DNA of 35,206 nucleotides from Tardiphaga sp. (GTDB taxonomy: Bacteria > Pseudomonadota > Alphaproteobacteria > Rhizobiales > Xanthobacteraceae), in the NCBI RefSeq assembly GCF_028290785.1, contig NZ_JAQGJD010000112.1, positions 1 through 35,206 of the forward strand, in the 5' to 3' direction. Made by a program: the position numbers and the translations under genes. This document shows positions 28,549 to 35,206 of the stretch, one piece after another. A model generated the notes under the pieces. That model did no database searches and had not been told where the DNA came from. It worked only from the letters and a program-made list of their open reading frames with translations. Position 1 is the first letter of the stretch. Each line of letters starts with the position of its first letter.

Positions 28549-29603
28549 GCCCGGAAGATGCGGTTGACGCGGGAATCGATCTCGTCCTTGTGCGCATTGT
28601 ACCACTTCCAGTCCGGCTGGATCAGCGTGGCGACCTTTGCCGGCGTCGTCAGCAGCTTGTCGTTGTATTTGTCGTCGAGCTTCACCTTGCTGTTGGCGGG
28701 CGAGTACCACACCGATTCCGCCAGCGTCTTCTGCACGCCCGGGCTCAGCATGTAATTGACATAGGCGTTGGCGAGCTCGCGCACCTTGGTGCCCGGCGTC
28801 AGTGTCAGCACCTGCTCCAGTGCCATCACGCCTTCGGACGGCGCGACGAAGGCGGTCGGCTGGTTCTGGCCGTCGTAACGCAGGATGCCGGAATCGTGGA
28901 TCACCGCCAGGCCGACTTCGCCCGACAAAATCATCTTTTCCATGGTGCCGGTGAAGTCGGCGAGCTTCATCGGCTTGACCTTCTCCAGCGCCGCATAGGC
29001 GGCGTCGAGATCGGTCATGCCCTTGCCGTACAGCATGCCGCTCATCATCACGAATGCCTGACCGAGGCTGTTCACTGGAATGACATAGCCACCCCGGACG
29101 CCGTCATAGGCCTTGTCCCAGAGGTCCTTCCATGACGTCACCTTGCCGTAGCCCTTGTCGGTGCGCATGCCCAAACCGATGGCGCTAGTGAAGATGGTGA
29201 CGCCGACAATCTTGTCGCTGACCGCGTAGGGATAGACGTCGGCGATGTTCGGCACCTGCTTCGGATCGATCTTGGCCTCGACGATGCCCATCTCCAGGGC
29301 GGCCCACTGCTCATTGGAATTGGTGTGCAGCACGTCGTAGACCGGATTCGATCGGGAGCTCGCCTGCAGCTTGGGCAGGAACGGGAATGCGGTGTCGGTC
29401 TCCACCTTGCACTTGAATTCCTTCTCGAACGCCGGGATCAACTCGGCGGACATGGTCTGGCCCCACTTACCACCCCATCCGGTGATGCGCAGCGTCGCGG
29501 CCTGGGCGCGCGCGACATGGGGAGCTGCAATGATGCCGGCGCCCGCGGTTGCGGCCACGGCAAGAAACTGGCGACGGTTCACAGGCTTGCGGATAATGGT
29601 CAC
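28545..29603 (-). CDS. ABC transporter substrate-binding protein (PotD-like), GTG start
   Basis: A 352-residue periplasmic receptor. I use the GTG at 29603, preceded by GGAGAGAGG at good spacing; no ATG is better placed. The N-terminus carries a twin-arginine signal, NRRQFLAVAATAGAGI (Arg10-Arg11), with cleavage near ARAQA. The mature part starts LRITGWGGKWGQTMSAELIP, typical of PotD-like (SBP_bac_8 type) receptors; YVNYMLSPGVQKTLAESVWY matches the family C-terminus. Polyamine-type receptors use acidic residues for the ligand amines; I could not verify such a pocket, so the ligand is open. The catabolic genes downstream suggest a cyclic amide or thiohydantoin-like compound. Confidence 0.92.
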   Translation of the reverse strand: MTIIRKPVNRRQFLAVAATAGAGIIAAPHVARAQAATLRITGWGGKWGQTMSAELIPAFEKEFKCKVETDTAFPFLPKLQASSRSNPVYDVLHTNSNEQWAALEMGIVEAKIDPKQVPNIADVYPYAVSDKIVGVTIFTSAIGLGMRTDKGYGKVTSWKDLWDKAYDGVRGGYVIPVNSLGQAFVMMSGMLYGKGMTDLDAAYAALEKVKPMKLADFTGTMEKMILSGEVGLAVIHDSGILRYDGQNQPTAFVAPSEGVMALEQVLTLTPGTKVRELANAYVNYMLSPGVQKTLAESVWYSPANSKVKLDDKYNDKLLTTPAKVATLIQPDWKWYNAHKDEIDSRVNRIFRA

Positions 29604-29631
29604 GGGACGATCCTCTCTCCAGGAATGAAAG

Positions 29632-30441
29632 TCAGAGCTCGGCGTATGATCGCAGCCCGACCGTGCGGTCGAGCCCGACGACGACCAGCACGGCAAGCAC
29701 GATCGAGACCACCGAAGCGGCGCCGATCGTTCCGTCCAGATCGAATTTCAGATAGTTGAACAAGGTAATCGGCAACGTCTCGTGGCCCGGCGAGACCAGA
29801 AACAGCGAAATCGGAAACTGGTCGAACGACACGATGAAGGCGAACACCGCGCCGGCCATAACGCCGGGCTTGGTCAGCGGCAGCGTCACCTCGAAATAGG
29901 TGCGCAGCGCCCCTGCCCCGAGGTTCTGCGCGGCCTCTTCCAGGCGGGTGTCGAAGTTGTGCAATACCGCGAGCGTCGTACGCACCACATATGGGATCGA
30001 CACAATCGTGTGGCCGAGCACCAGCCCCCAGGTCGGACGGCCCACGTCCAGCAGCACGTAGGTCTGGAACAGAGCGAGGCCGGTGAGAATCGCCGGCAGC
30101 ATCAGCGGCGACAGCATGATTGCGGTGATCGCGCGGCTGCCAGGCAGCCGACCGCGCGCCAGCGCCAGCGCGGCGCTGGCGCCGAACAGGGTTGCTGCCA
30201 CCGTGGTCAGGACGGCGACCTCAAGGCTGAACCACAGTGCGTTCATGAAATCGCGCGAGGCAAAGAACTTCTCGAACCAGCGCATAGACACGCCGACCGG
30301 GGGAAACTGGATGTAAGGTGTGGGATTGAGCGCAAACACGAATACGATCGCGATCGGCGCCAGCAGGAACACAACGACGCCGACATTGAAGGCGAGATAG
30401 CAGAAGCGGCCGAAGCGTAGCGAGAACGGAGCTGAGGTCAT
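29632..30441 (-). CDS. ABC transporter permease (PotC-like)
   Basis: About 269 residues, six hydrophobic segments. I prefer ATG 30441 (MTSAPFSLRFGRF), which has GAGG six bases upstream, over a GTG at 30453 that overlaps the previous stop as GTGA but lacks a ribosome site. The EAA loop is LEEAAQNLGAGALRTYFEVT followed by LPLTKPGVMAGAVFAF. SPLMLPAILTGLALF and SFDQFPISLFL are PotC/YdcV-like. It pairs with the PotB-like permease transcribed just before it. Confidence 0.93.
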   Translation of the reverse strand: MTSAPFSLRFGRFCYLAFNVGVVVFLLAPIAIVFVFALNPTPYIQFPPVGVSMRWFEKFFASRDFMNALWFSLEVAVLTTVAATLFGASAALALARGRLPGSRAITAIMLSPLMLPAILTGLALFQTYVLLDVGRPTWGLVLGHTIVSIPYVVRTTLAVLHNFDTRLEEAAQNLGAGALRTYFEVTLPLTKPGVMAGAVFAFIVSFDQFPISLFLVSPGHETLPITLFNYLKFDLDGTIGAASVVSIVLAVLVVVGLDRTVGLRSYAEL

Positions 30442-30449
30442 CTGTCGCC

Positions 30450-31322
30450 TCACTGCAGGTCGCGCTGGCCTGAGATCATTCCCAGGATGCGGTTATAGGC
30501 GATGATCAGCGCCAGCGAGATGGCCAGCAACACCATGCCGAGCGCCGCGGCGAAGCCGACGTTGAAGCTCGACGATATCTGCTGATAGATCAGCATCGGC
30601 AGCGTCATGATCTGGAAGCCGCCCATCAGGATCGGCGTCACATAGGCGCTGATCGCCAGTGCAAACACCAGCAGCGAGCCGGCCAGAATGCCCGGCAGGC
30701 TGAGCGGCAGCGTCACCTCGAAGAAAGCGCGCAGCGGCGATGCGCCGAGATTCTGCGCCGCGTGTTCGAGCCGTTCGTCGATCCGCCCGATCACGCCGAC
30801 CAGGGTCAGAACCATATAGGGGATGTAGATGTGGGTGAGGCCGAGTACGATGCTGAACTCATTGTACATCAGCGACAGCGGCTTGGCGATCAGGCCGAGG
30901 CCGGTCAGGGTCTGGTTGATCGCGCCCTTGTCCGACAGCAGCGCCATCCACGCAAAGGTGCGAACCACGATGCCGGTCAGCATCGGGGTGAGCACCGACA
31001 TCATCAGCAGGGCATAGGCGGTGCGGCCGCGAATTCGGGCCATCCAGTGCGCCAGCGGATAGCCGACCAGCAGCGCCGCGAGGGTAGTGAACAGACCGAT
31101 GCGGATCGTGGTCCAGATCACCTCGAAATAATACGAGTCGGATAGTATCCGCGCGTAGTACTTGCCGGTGAAGGTGACATTCGACTGCACCACCGGATTG
31201 CCGGACAGCACGCTGATCAGCGCCATCAGCCCCATCGGCAGGAAGAAAAAAAGCGCGAACAGCAGCGCGCTCGGCGCGATCAGCCAGGCAATCGGGCTGA
31301 CACTGGCGCGAGTTGCTTTCAT
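30450..31322 (-). CDS. ABC transporter permease (PotB-like)
   Basis: A 290-residue permease with a standard PotB layout: a first helix (IAWLIAPSALLFALFFFLPM), a periplasmic loop ending near SDSYYFEVIWTTIRIG, and the EAA loop LEHAAQNLGASPLRAFFEVT then LPLSLPGILAGSLL. It starts at 31322, overlapping the IclR stop in an ATGA, so the regulator and the transporter are on one transcript. Confidence 0.94.
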   Translation of the reverse strand: MKATRASVSPIAWLIAPSALLFALFFFLPMGLMALISVLSGNPVVQSNVTFTGKYYARILSDSYYFEVIWTTIRIGLFTTLAALLVGYPLAHWMARIRGRTAYALLMMSVLTPMLTGIVVRTFAWMALLSDKGAINQTLTGLGLIAKPLSLMYNEFSIVLGLTHIYIPYMVLTLVGVIGRIDERLEHAAQNLGASPLRAFFEVTLPLSLPGILAGSLLVFALAISAYVTPILMGGFQIMTLPMLIYQQISSSFNVGFAAALGMVLLAISLALIIAYNRILGMISGQRDLQ

Positions 31323-32113
31323 CGCGCCGCAGCCTTGCGCACCGGCACGGCGTCATCCAGCGCGAGCCACACGGGATCATCGGCCAGTCGGCCGAGTTCC
31401 ACGGCCATCGCGCGCAAGATCTGCCACAACCGAGCGCGCTCCTTGGTCGATGTCAGTTGGCTTGGAAACGACAGCGCGACACCGATCGTTTCATTGCTGT
31501 CGCGATTGCTGACAGCGAAGCCCAGCGAGCCCACGCCAGGCAGCGATTCGTCGCTGGTCGATGAGTAGCCGGTGCGACGAATGTCCGCGATACGGGCCAT
31601 CAGTTCGGTGACATTGCGTGGCGCTGTCGGCGAAACGACAGGAAAAGGTCTTGGCAGGCGCGCGCGGATGTCAGCGTCGTTCAAGCGCGCCAGCATGGCC
31701 CGTCCGTTCGACGTCGCGAAAGCTGGCGTCCGCACGCCGGGTGGCGAGACCACCTGCAGCGGGTTGGTCCCGCGGACCACGCGCAACACGACCTGCTCGT
31801 CGCCATCCAGAACGGCGACATAGCCAGTATGGCCGGTGGTGGCGCAGACCGTCCGCAAATGTTGTTCGGCAATGGCAACAAAATCATTCTGGGCGCGATG
31901 CAGCCGACCAAGTTCAAACACCAGCAGCCCGGGCCGGTAACGGCGCGTCGTCGCGTCCTGCTCCAGCAGTCCGCACTCCTTGAGCTGGCGCAGCAGCCGC
32001 GAGGTCGAACTCTTCGGCTTGCCGGTGAGCCGGATTACATCGGCATTGCTGACCTCCGGCTGCTGCGGAGAGAAGCAGCGCAGGATCTCTATGGCGTTGT
32101 CGAGGGCACTCAT
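31319..32113 (-). CDS. IclR-family transcriptional regulator, first gene of the operon
   Basis: A 264-residue IclR regulator. The start at 32113 (MSALDNAIEILRCFSP) gives the canonical N-terminus; the reading frame extends upstream through the promoter region without family similarity. The winged helix (about residues 1-70) includes SNADVIRLTGKPKSSTSRLLR, and the C-terminal effector domain has GYVAVLDGDEQVVLRV and YSSTSDESLPGVGSLGFAV. Being the first gene of the eight-gene operon, it probably controls its own expression and that of the divergent HyuC-like gene, using the repeats at 32147-32175. The ligand is unknown but likely an imported substrate or an intermediate. No strong ribosome site is visible before the start. 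Confidence 0.93.
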   Translation of the reverse strand: MSALDNAIEILRCFSPQQPEVSNADVIRLTGKPKSSTSRLLRQLKECGLLEQDATTRRYRPGLLVFELGRLHRAQNDFVAIAEQHLRTVCATTGHTGYVAVLDGDEQVVLRVVRGTNPLQVVSPPGVRTPAFATSNGRAMLARLNDADIRARLPRPFPVVSPTAPRNVTELMARIADIRRTGYSSTSDESLPGVGSLGFAVSNRDSNETIGVALSFPSQLTSTKERARLWQILRAMAVELGRLADDPVWLALDDAVPVRKAAAR

Positions 32114-32427
32114 GGTTGACGCGGCAATCCCGGTAGTCTCATAAAATGGAACCGTGTTGTTAATTGTGGAACGGTGACGAGGGGCCGTCAATCACCAACA
32201 GCGCGGCAATTTTGGACAATGCGCGCTGAAAATTCGCGCAACTGACTGAAAAATGGATTGCCCGGCAAGCGATCGCCCGGCCGCACTATCGGCAGGTAGA
32301 CTATTAAACCGGCGCCTCAATGACGTCCGACAAGCGCGTCGCAACCGCGCGATAGTTTCAGGATCGCATTGGCCCGGGTTAGGCTGCGAGTCGCGGCTCC
32401 CGCCGGAGCGCCTTCACGGAGATCACA
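32114..32427. promoter_or_regulatory. Divergent control region between IclR operon and HyuC-like gene
   Basis: This 314-bp gap holds no gene I can support. The left third contains TTGACG (32116-32121) and CATAAA (32140-32145, 18-bp spacer), a fair plus-strand promoter, followed by TGGAAC repeats. The remainder has GCGCG-ctgaaaatt-CGCGC at about 32221-32240 and a GCGATCGC palindrome at 32269-32276. A 5' leader of more than 250 nt would result if the first promoter drives the HyuC-like gene. Confidence 0.4.
32147..32175. promoter_or_regulatory. Candidate IclR-binding direct repeats
   Basis: TGGAACCGT (32147-32155) and TGGAACGGT (32167-32175) differ at one base and start exactly 20 bp apart, about two helical turns, so they face the same side of DNA. 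They sit 34-62 bp upstream of the IclR start in the divergent gap. Some IclR-family operators contain TGGAA/TTCCA half-sites. Direct rather than inverted orientation is less usual. Confidence 0.5.
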
Positions 32428-33627
32428 GTGCAGCTTGACACCGATCGCTTCCTCCATGATCTGCAGTCGCTTCGAAATATCGGCCGATATCGCACCGGCG
32501 TGCACCGGCCGACCTACGGCGCCGACGACATGGCGAGCCGTCACTGGTTGTGCGAGCAGCTGTCTGAAGTCGGCCTGGAGCCGTCCATCGACGGCATCGG
32601 CAATGTCTTTGGCCGCGGACCGGCGGCGGGACCGCGCCTGCTGGCGGGCAGTCATCTGGAGACGCAGGATTATTCCGGCTGGCTGGATGGTGCGCTGGGA
32701 GTCGTTGCAGCGGTGGCGCTGGCGCGCGCCGGCCTTCCGGTCGATGTGTGCGCTTACGCCGATGAAGAAGGGCACTATGGCAGCTTCATCGGAAGCCGCA
32801 GCCTGATCGGCGATTTGTCCGAAGAACAGATCGACCAGGCGCGCCATAAAAGCAATGGCACGAGTCTGAGGGACGCGCTGGAGTCGGCGGGCCTCGCCGG
32901 GCGACCGCGGTTGACCCCGGATCTGAGCCGCTACAAGGCCGCGATCGAGATGCACATCGAGCAGGGCACTCAGCTGGAAAGAGCAAATCACCGCGTCGGA
33001 GTGGTCACCGGGATCGTCGCCGTCCAGGTTTGGCGAATTACGTTCGAAGGCCAGCAAGACCATACCGGCGGCACAACGATGGCGGAAAGACGGGATGCCG
33101 GGCTTTCGGCCGTGCGGTTTCTTGCACAGGTCGACAGCGAGTTTCCGCGCATCTGCGGCGACCGCAGCGTATGGACGACGGGGAGAATTGTACTGGAGCC
33201 GAATGCGACGGCGATCATTCCAGGGCGCGCAGTGATCGACTTTTCGTTCAGGGACCTGTCCCGGGAAGTCATGGACCGCCTGCAAGCCTGCCTGCGCAGC
33301 CTGGTCCAGGAAAGTAACCGGCGCGAGCGCTGCCCGGCGACTCTGGAACTGACGAGTGAGCTTCAGCCGACGCTCTGCGATCCGGCTGTTCTCGATGCAT
33401 TTTCATTGGCGGCGCGCGAGCTGTGCCCTGCTCATTGGCAAAAGATGCCGAGCGGCGCGATCCACGATTCCAACGTGCTGGGGCGACGGCTGCCGGTTGG
33501 CATGCTGTTCGTCCCCTCCATCAATGGCATCAGCCATCACTGGAGCGAAGACACCAGCGAAGAGGACCTGGTGATGGGGATGCAGGTGTTCGCGCGGGGC
33601 GCCGAAGCGTTTCTCGCGAAAGGCTGA
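32428..33627 (+). CDS. N-carbamoyl-amino acid hydrolase/allantoate amidohydrolase-like enzyme (M20, HyuC/AllC type), GTG start
   Basis: A 399-residue M20-type metalloenzyme of the HyuC/AllC group, which removes the carbamoyl group from N-carbamoyl-amino acids or ureides. It begins with GTG at 32428 after CGGAG. Metal ligands are recognisable: His76 in AGSHLETQ, Asp87 in GWLDGALG, Glu113-Glu114 in YADEEGHYGSF, His176 in EMHIEQG, and His370 in GISHHWSED. The family usually has SHLDT and EEGSRF, so SHLET and EEGHY are departures near the metal site that may shift specificity. It is divergent from the operon ending in HyuA; a hydantoinase followed by a carbamoylase is the classic hydantoin-to-amino-acid sequence. 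Confidence 0.92.
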   Translation: MQLDTDRFLHDLQSLRNIGRYRTGVHRPTYGADDMASRHWLCEQLSEVGLEPSIDGIGNVFGRGPAAGPRLLAGSHLETQDYSGWLDGALGVVAAVALARAGLPVDVCAYADEEGHYGSFIGSRSLIGDLSEEQIDQARHKSNGTSLRDALESAGLAGRPRLTPDLSRYKAAIEMHIEQGTQLERANHRVGVVTGIVAVQVWRITFEGQQDHTGGTTMAERRDAGLSAVRFLAQVDSEFPRICGDRSVWTTGRIVLEPNATAIIPGRAVIDFSFRDLSREVMDRLQACLRSLVQESNRRERCPATLELTSELQPTLCDPAVLDAFSLAARELCPAHWQKMPSGAIHDSNVLGRRLPVGMLFVPSINGISHHWSEDTSEEDLVMGMQVFARGAEAFLAKG

Positions 33628-33745
33628 AACGGCTCCTTTGTGTGGCGAACTGGCAGCATCGAATGCCGGCCCATTGTTTGCATGCTTCACGCGAATTGCC
33701 GGGACGCGTCCACGGCTTTCTTCATTGTGACTTCAGGAGACTACG

Positions 33746-34915
33746 ATGCCCTTCGACACTATTCTGCGCGGCGGCCGTGTCATCGATCCCAGCCAGAAGC
33801 TTGACGCCGTGACGGACGTTGCCTTCGCCGGGGGCAAAGTGGCGATGGTCGGGAAGGATCTCAAAGCCGATCCCGGAACCGATGTGCGCGACGTGTCGGG
33901 ATATATCGTTACTCCCGGCCTGATCGATCTGCACACCCATGTCTATTGGGGCGGCACCTCGCTCGGCATCGACGCCGAAGAATTCTGCCGAACCTCCGGC
34001 GTCACCACCGCGGTCGATACCGGCAGCGCCGGCCCGGGCAACTTTGCGGGCTTCCGCAAGCATGTGATCGAGCCGAGCCAGGTCCGCATTCTCGCTTATC
34101 TGCATGTCTCGCACGCCGGCATTTTCGGATTCTCGCACAAGATCATGGTCGGCGAGAGCGAGGAAATGCGGCTGATGAATCCGACCGACGCCGTCACGGT
34201 GGCTGAGCAGAACCGCGACCTGATTGTCGGCATCAAGGTGCGCGTCGGCCTGCACGCCTCGGGCACTTCGGGGATCGTGCCGCTCGACATCGCGCTTGAG
34301 GTCGCCGAACAGGTCGGCATGCCGCTGATGGCGCATATCGATCATCCGCCGCCGAGCTACGAGGAAGTGCTGGCGCGGCTGCGCCCGGGTGACGTTCTGA
34401 CCCACGCCTTCCGGCCGTTTCCCAACACGGCCGTCACCGCCCAGGGCACCGTGAAACGGGCGGTGCGCGAGGCGCGGGAACGCGGCGTCCTGTTCGACAT
34501 CGGTCACGGCAAGGGCTCGTTCGCCTTCAAGACCGCACGCGCATTGCTGGCGAACGGCTTCTATCCGGACACCATCTCCTCCGACGTCCACGCGTTATGC
34601 ATCGACGGCCCCGCCTTCGATCAGGTGACAACCATGTCAAAATTCCTATGCATGGGCATGTCGCTGCCGGACGTGATCGCGGCATCGACCGTCAATGCGG
34701 CGATGGCGATGCGGCGTCCCGAACTTGGCAGCCTCAAGCCGGGCAGCGTCGGCGACGCCACCTTGATTACGATCAGGCAAGGCCAGTTCGACTATGTCGA
34801 TGTTGTCGGCGAGCACCTGATCGGCGACCGCAAGATCGCTTCCGAAGGCGTCGTCATCGGCGGCCGCTGGTGGCACCCGCAAGAGGCGTCGAAATTCAAG
34901 CAACTCGCGAGCTGA
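33746..34915 (+). CDS. Dihydroorotase-like amidohydrolase/deacetylase (COG3964 type)
   Basis: A 389-residue amidohydrolase-superfamily enzyme. The start at 33746 has AGGAGA. Metal-site residues: H-x-H at His63/His65 in LIDLHTHVYWGG, candidate carboxylated Lys163 in VGIKVRVG, His196 in MAHIDHPP, His219 in LTHAF, and Asp279 in SSDVHA. DIGHGKGSFAF is typical of the COG3964 subgroup, described as dihydroorotase-like or N-acyl-amino acid deacetylases. It cleaves a cyclic or acyl amide; substrate not determined. The gene is 118 bp after the HyuC-like gene on the same strand and precedes a peptide-binding protein, consistent with amide catabolism. Confidence 0.9.
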   Translation: MPFDTILRGGRVIDPSQKLDAVTDVAFAGGKVAMVGKDLKADPGTDVRDVSGYIVTPGLIDLHTHVYWGGTSLGIDAEEFCRTSGVTTAVDTGSAGPGNFAGFRKHVIEPSQVRILAYLHVSHAGIFGFSHKIMVGESEEMRLMNPTDAVTVAEQNRDLIVGIKVRVGLHASGTSGIVPLDIALEVAEQVGMPLMAHIDHPPPSYEEVLARLRPGDVLTHAFRPFPNTAVTAQGTVKRAVREARERGVLFDIGHGKGSFAFKTARALLANGFYPDTISSDVHALCIDGPAFDQVTTMSKFLCMGMSLPDVIAASTVNAAMAMRRPELGSLKPGSVGDATLITIRQGQFDYVDVVGEHLIGDRKIASEGVVIGGRWWHPQEASKFKQLAS

Positions 34916-35067
34916 GTGGCCGCCCGGGTGTTCCGGTGGCATACCGATTGCAAGCAAAGTTGCAGATCGCCGTCGATCTCACTGGCCCGCATCACCTCAT
35001 TTGACGTCGAACGCTCGGCAAAAGATGACGGAAGAGCCGCGGGAGCAACTTGAATCTGGAGAAACCC

Positions 35068-35206
35068 ATGGATCGCAGGAATGTATTGAATTGATTGGCC
35101 GGAATCGGCGGCCTGGCCGCGACCGGGTTTGCGATTCCCGCGCTTTCGCAAGGTGCTTCGTCCAAGACCCTGCGCTATGTGCCGCAGTCCAATCTCGCCA
35201 ATTTCG
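35068..35206 (+). pseudogene. Peptide ABC substrate-binding protein start with in-frame TGA in its signal peptide (partial)
   Basis: ATG 35068 follows GGAG (35058-35061) and encodes MDRRNVLN, then TGA at 35092-35094. The same frame continues LAGIGGLAATGFAIPALSQG and SSKTLRYVPQSNLANF to the window edge. This is a normal twin-arginine signal peptide and the start of a mature family-5 peptide receptor; only the TGA interrupts it. One base change (for example from TTA or TGG) explains it. A restart at the TTG 35095 would lack the arginines. The rest of the gene is off the window, so whether it is otherwise intact is unknown. An in-frame restart, real pseudogene or sequencing error are all possible. 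Confidence 0.7.

Noticed and set aside
32269-32276. GCGATCGC octamer (HIP1-like)
   Set aside because: A single occurrence in high-GC DNA; the HIP1 repeat is a cyanobacterial feature and nothing else here suggests that lineage.
35092-35094. TGA as a selenocysteine codon
   Set aside because: It lies in a signal peptide of a non-redox receptor family, and there is no recognisable SECIS-like hairpin immediately downstream.

Overview
The window is high-GC DNA with tightly overlapping operons and many ABC uptake systems. The gene families and codon use suggest an alphaproteobacterium of the Bradyrhizobium/Rhodopseudomonas type; this is an inference from style, and no rRNA or marker gene is present. 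I see no tRNA, rRNA, CRISPR array, insertion sequence or prophage. Almost everything here is uptake and catabolism of small molecules.

Left part (1-10756): the 5' part of a zinc alcohol dehydrogenase (minus), a small frameshifted gene of unknown function, then a LacI regulator divergent from a CUT1 sugar ABC operon (binding protein, two permeases, ATPase) that ends in a cytoplasmic GH31 alpha-glycosidase. A perfect 14-bp LacI-type palindrome lies in the divergent promoter region. The layout reads as a self-contained module: import an alpha-linked oligosaccharide, then hydrolyse it inside the cell. A polytopic O-antigen ligase/polymerase-like protein follows.

Middle (10939-16556): a minus-strand operon for a polar amino acid ABC transporter (binding protein, two permeases, ATPase) ending in a class V PLP-dependent aminotransferase/desulfurase-like enzyme, with a divergent LysR gene. 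It looks like import and PLP-dependent breakdown of one amino-acid-like compound.

Right part (16801-35206): a larger amide/hydantoin island. A plus-strand block has an M20 amidohydrolase (AbgB-like) and a complete oligopeptide-type ABC transporter. It converges on an eight-gene minus-strand operon that starts with its own IclR regulator and runs through a spermidine/putrescine-type ABC transporter to an AroM-family protein, a DUF917 protein and a HyuA hydantoinase/oxoprolinase subunit. Divergent from the IclR gene are an N-carbamoyl-amino-acid-hydrolase-like enzyme, a dihydroorotase-like amidohydrolase and the start of another peptide-binding protein whose signal peptide carries an in-frame TGA.

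The most interesting proposal is that AroM, DUF917, HyuA and the divergent HyuC-like enzyme form one pathway for a hydantoin or thiohydantoin. AroM keeps two cysteines placed like those of Asp/Glu/hydantoin racemases, DUF917 proteins have been linked to S-methyl-thiohydantoin desulfuration, and no HyuB is present. The operon structure is seen directly; the chemistry is inference.
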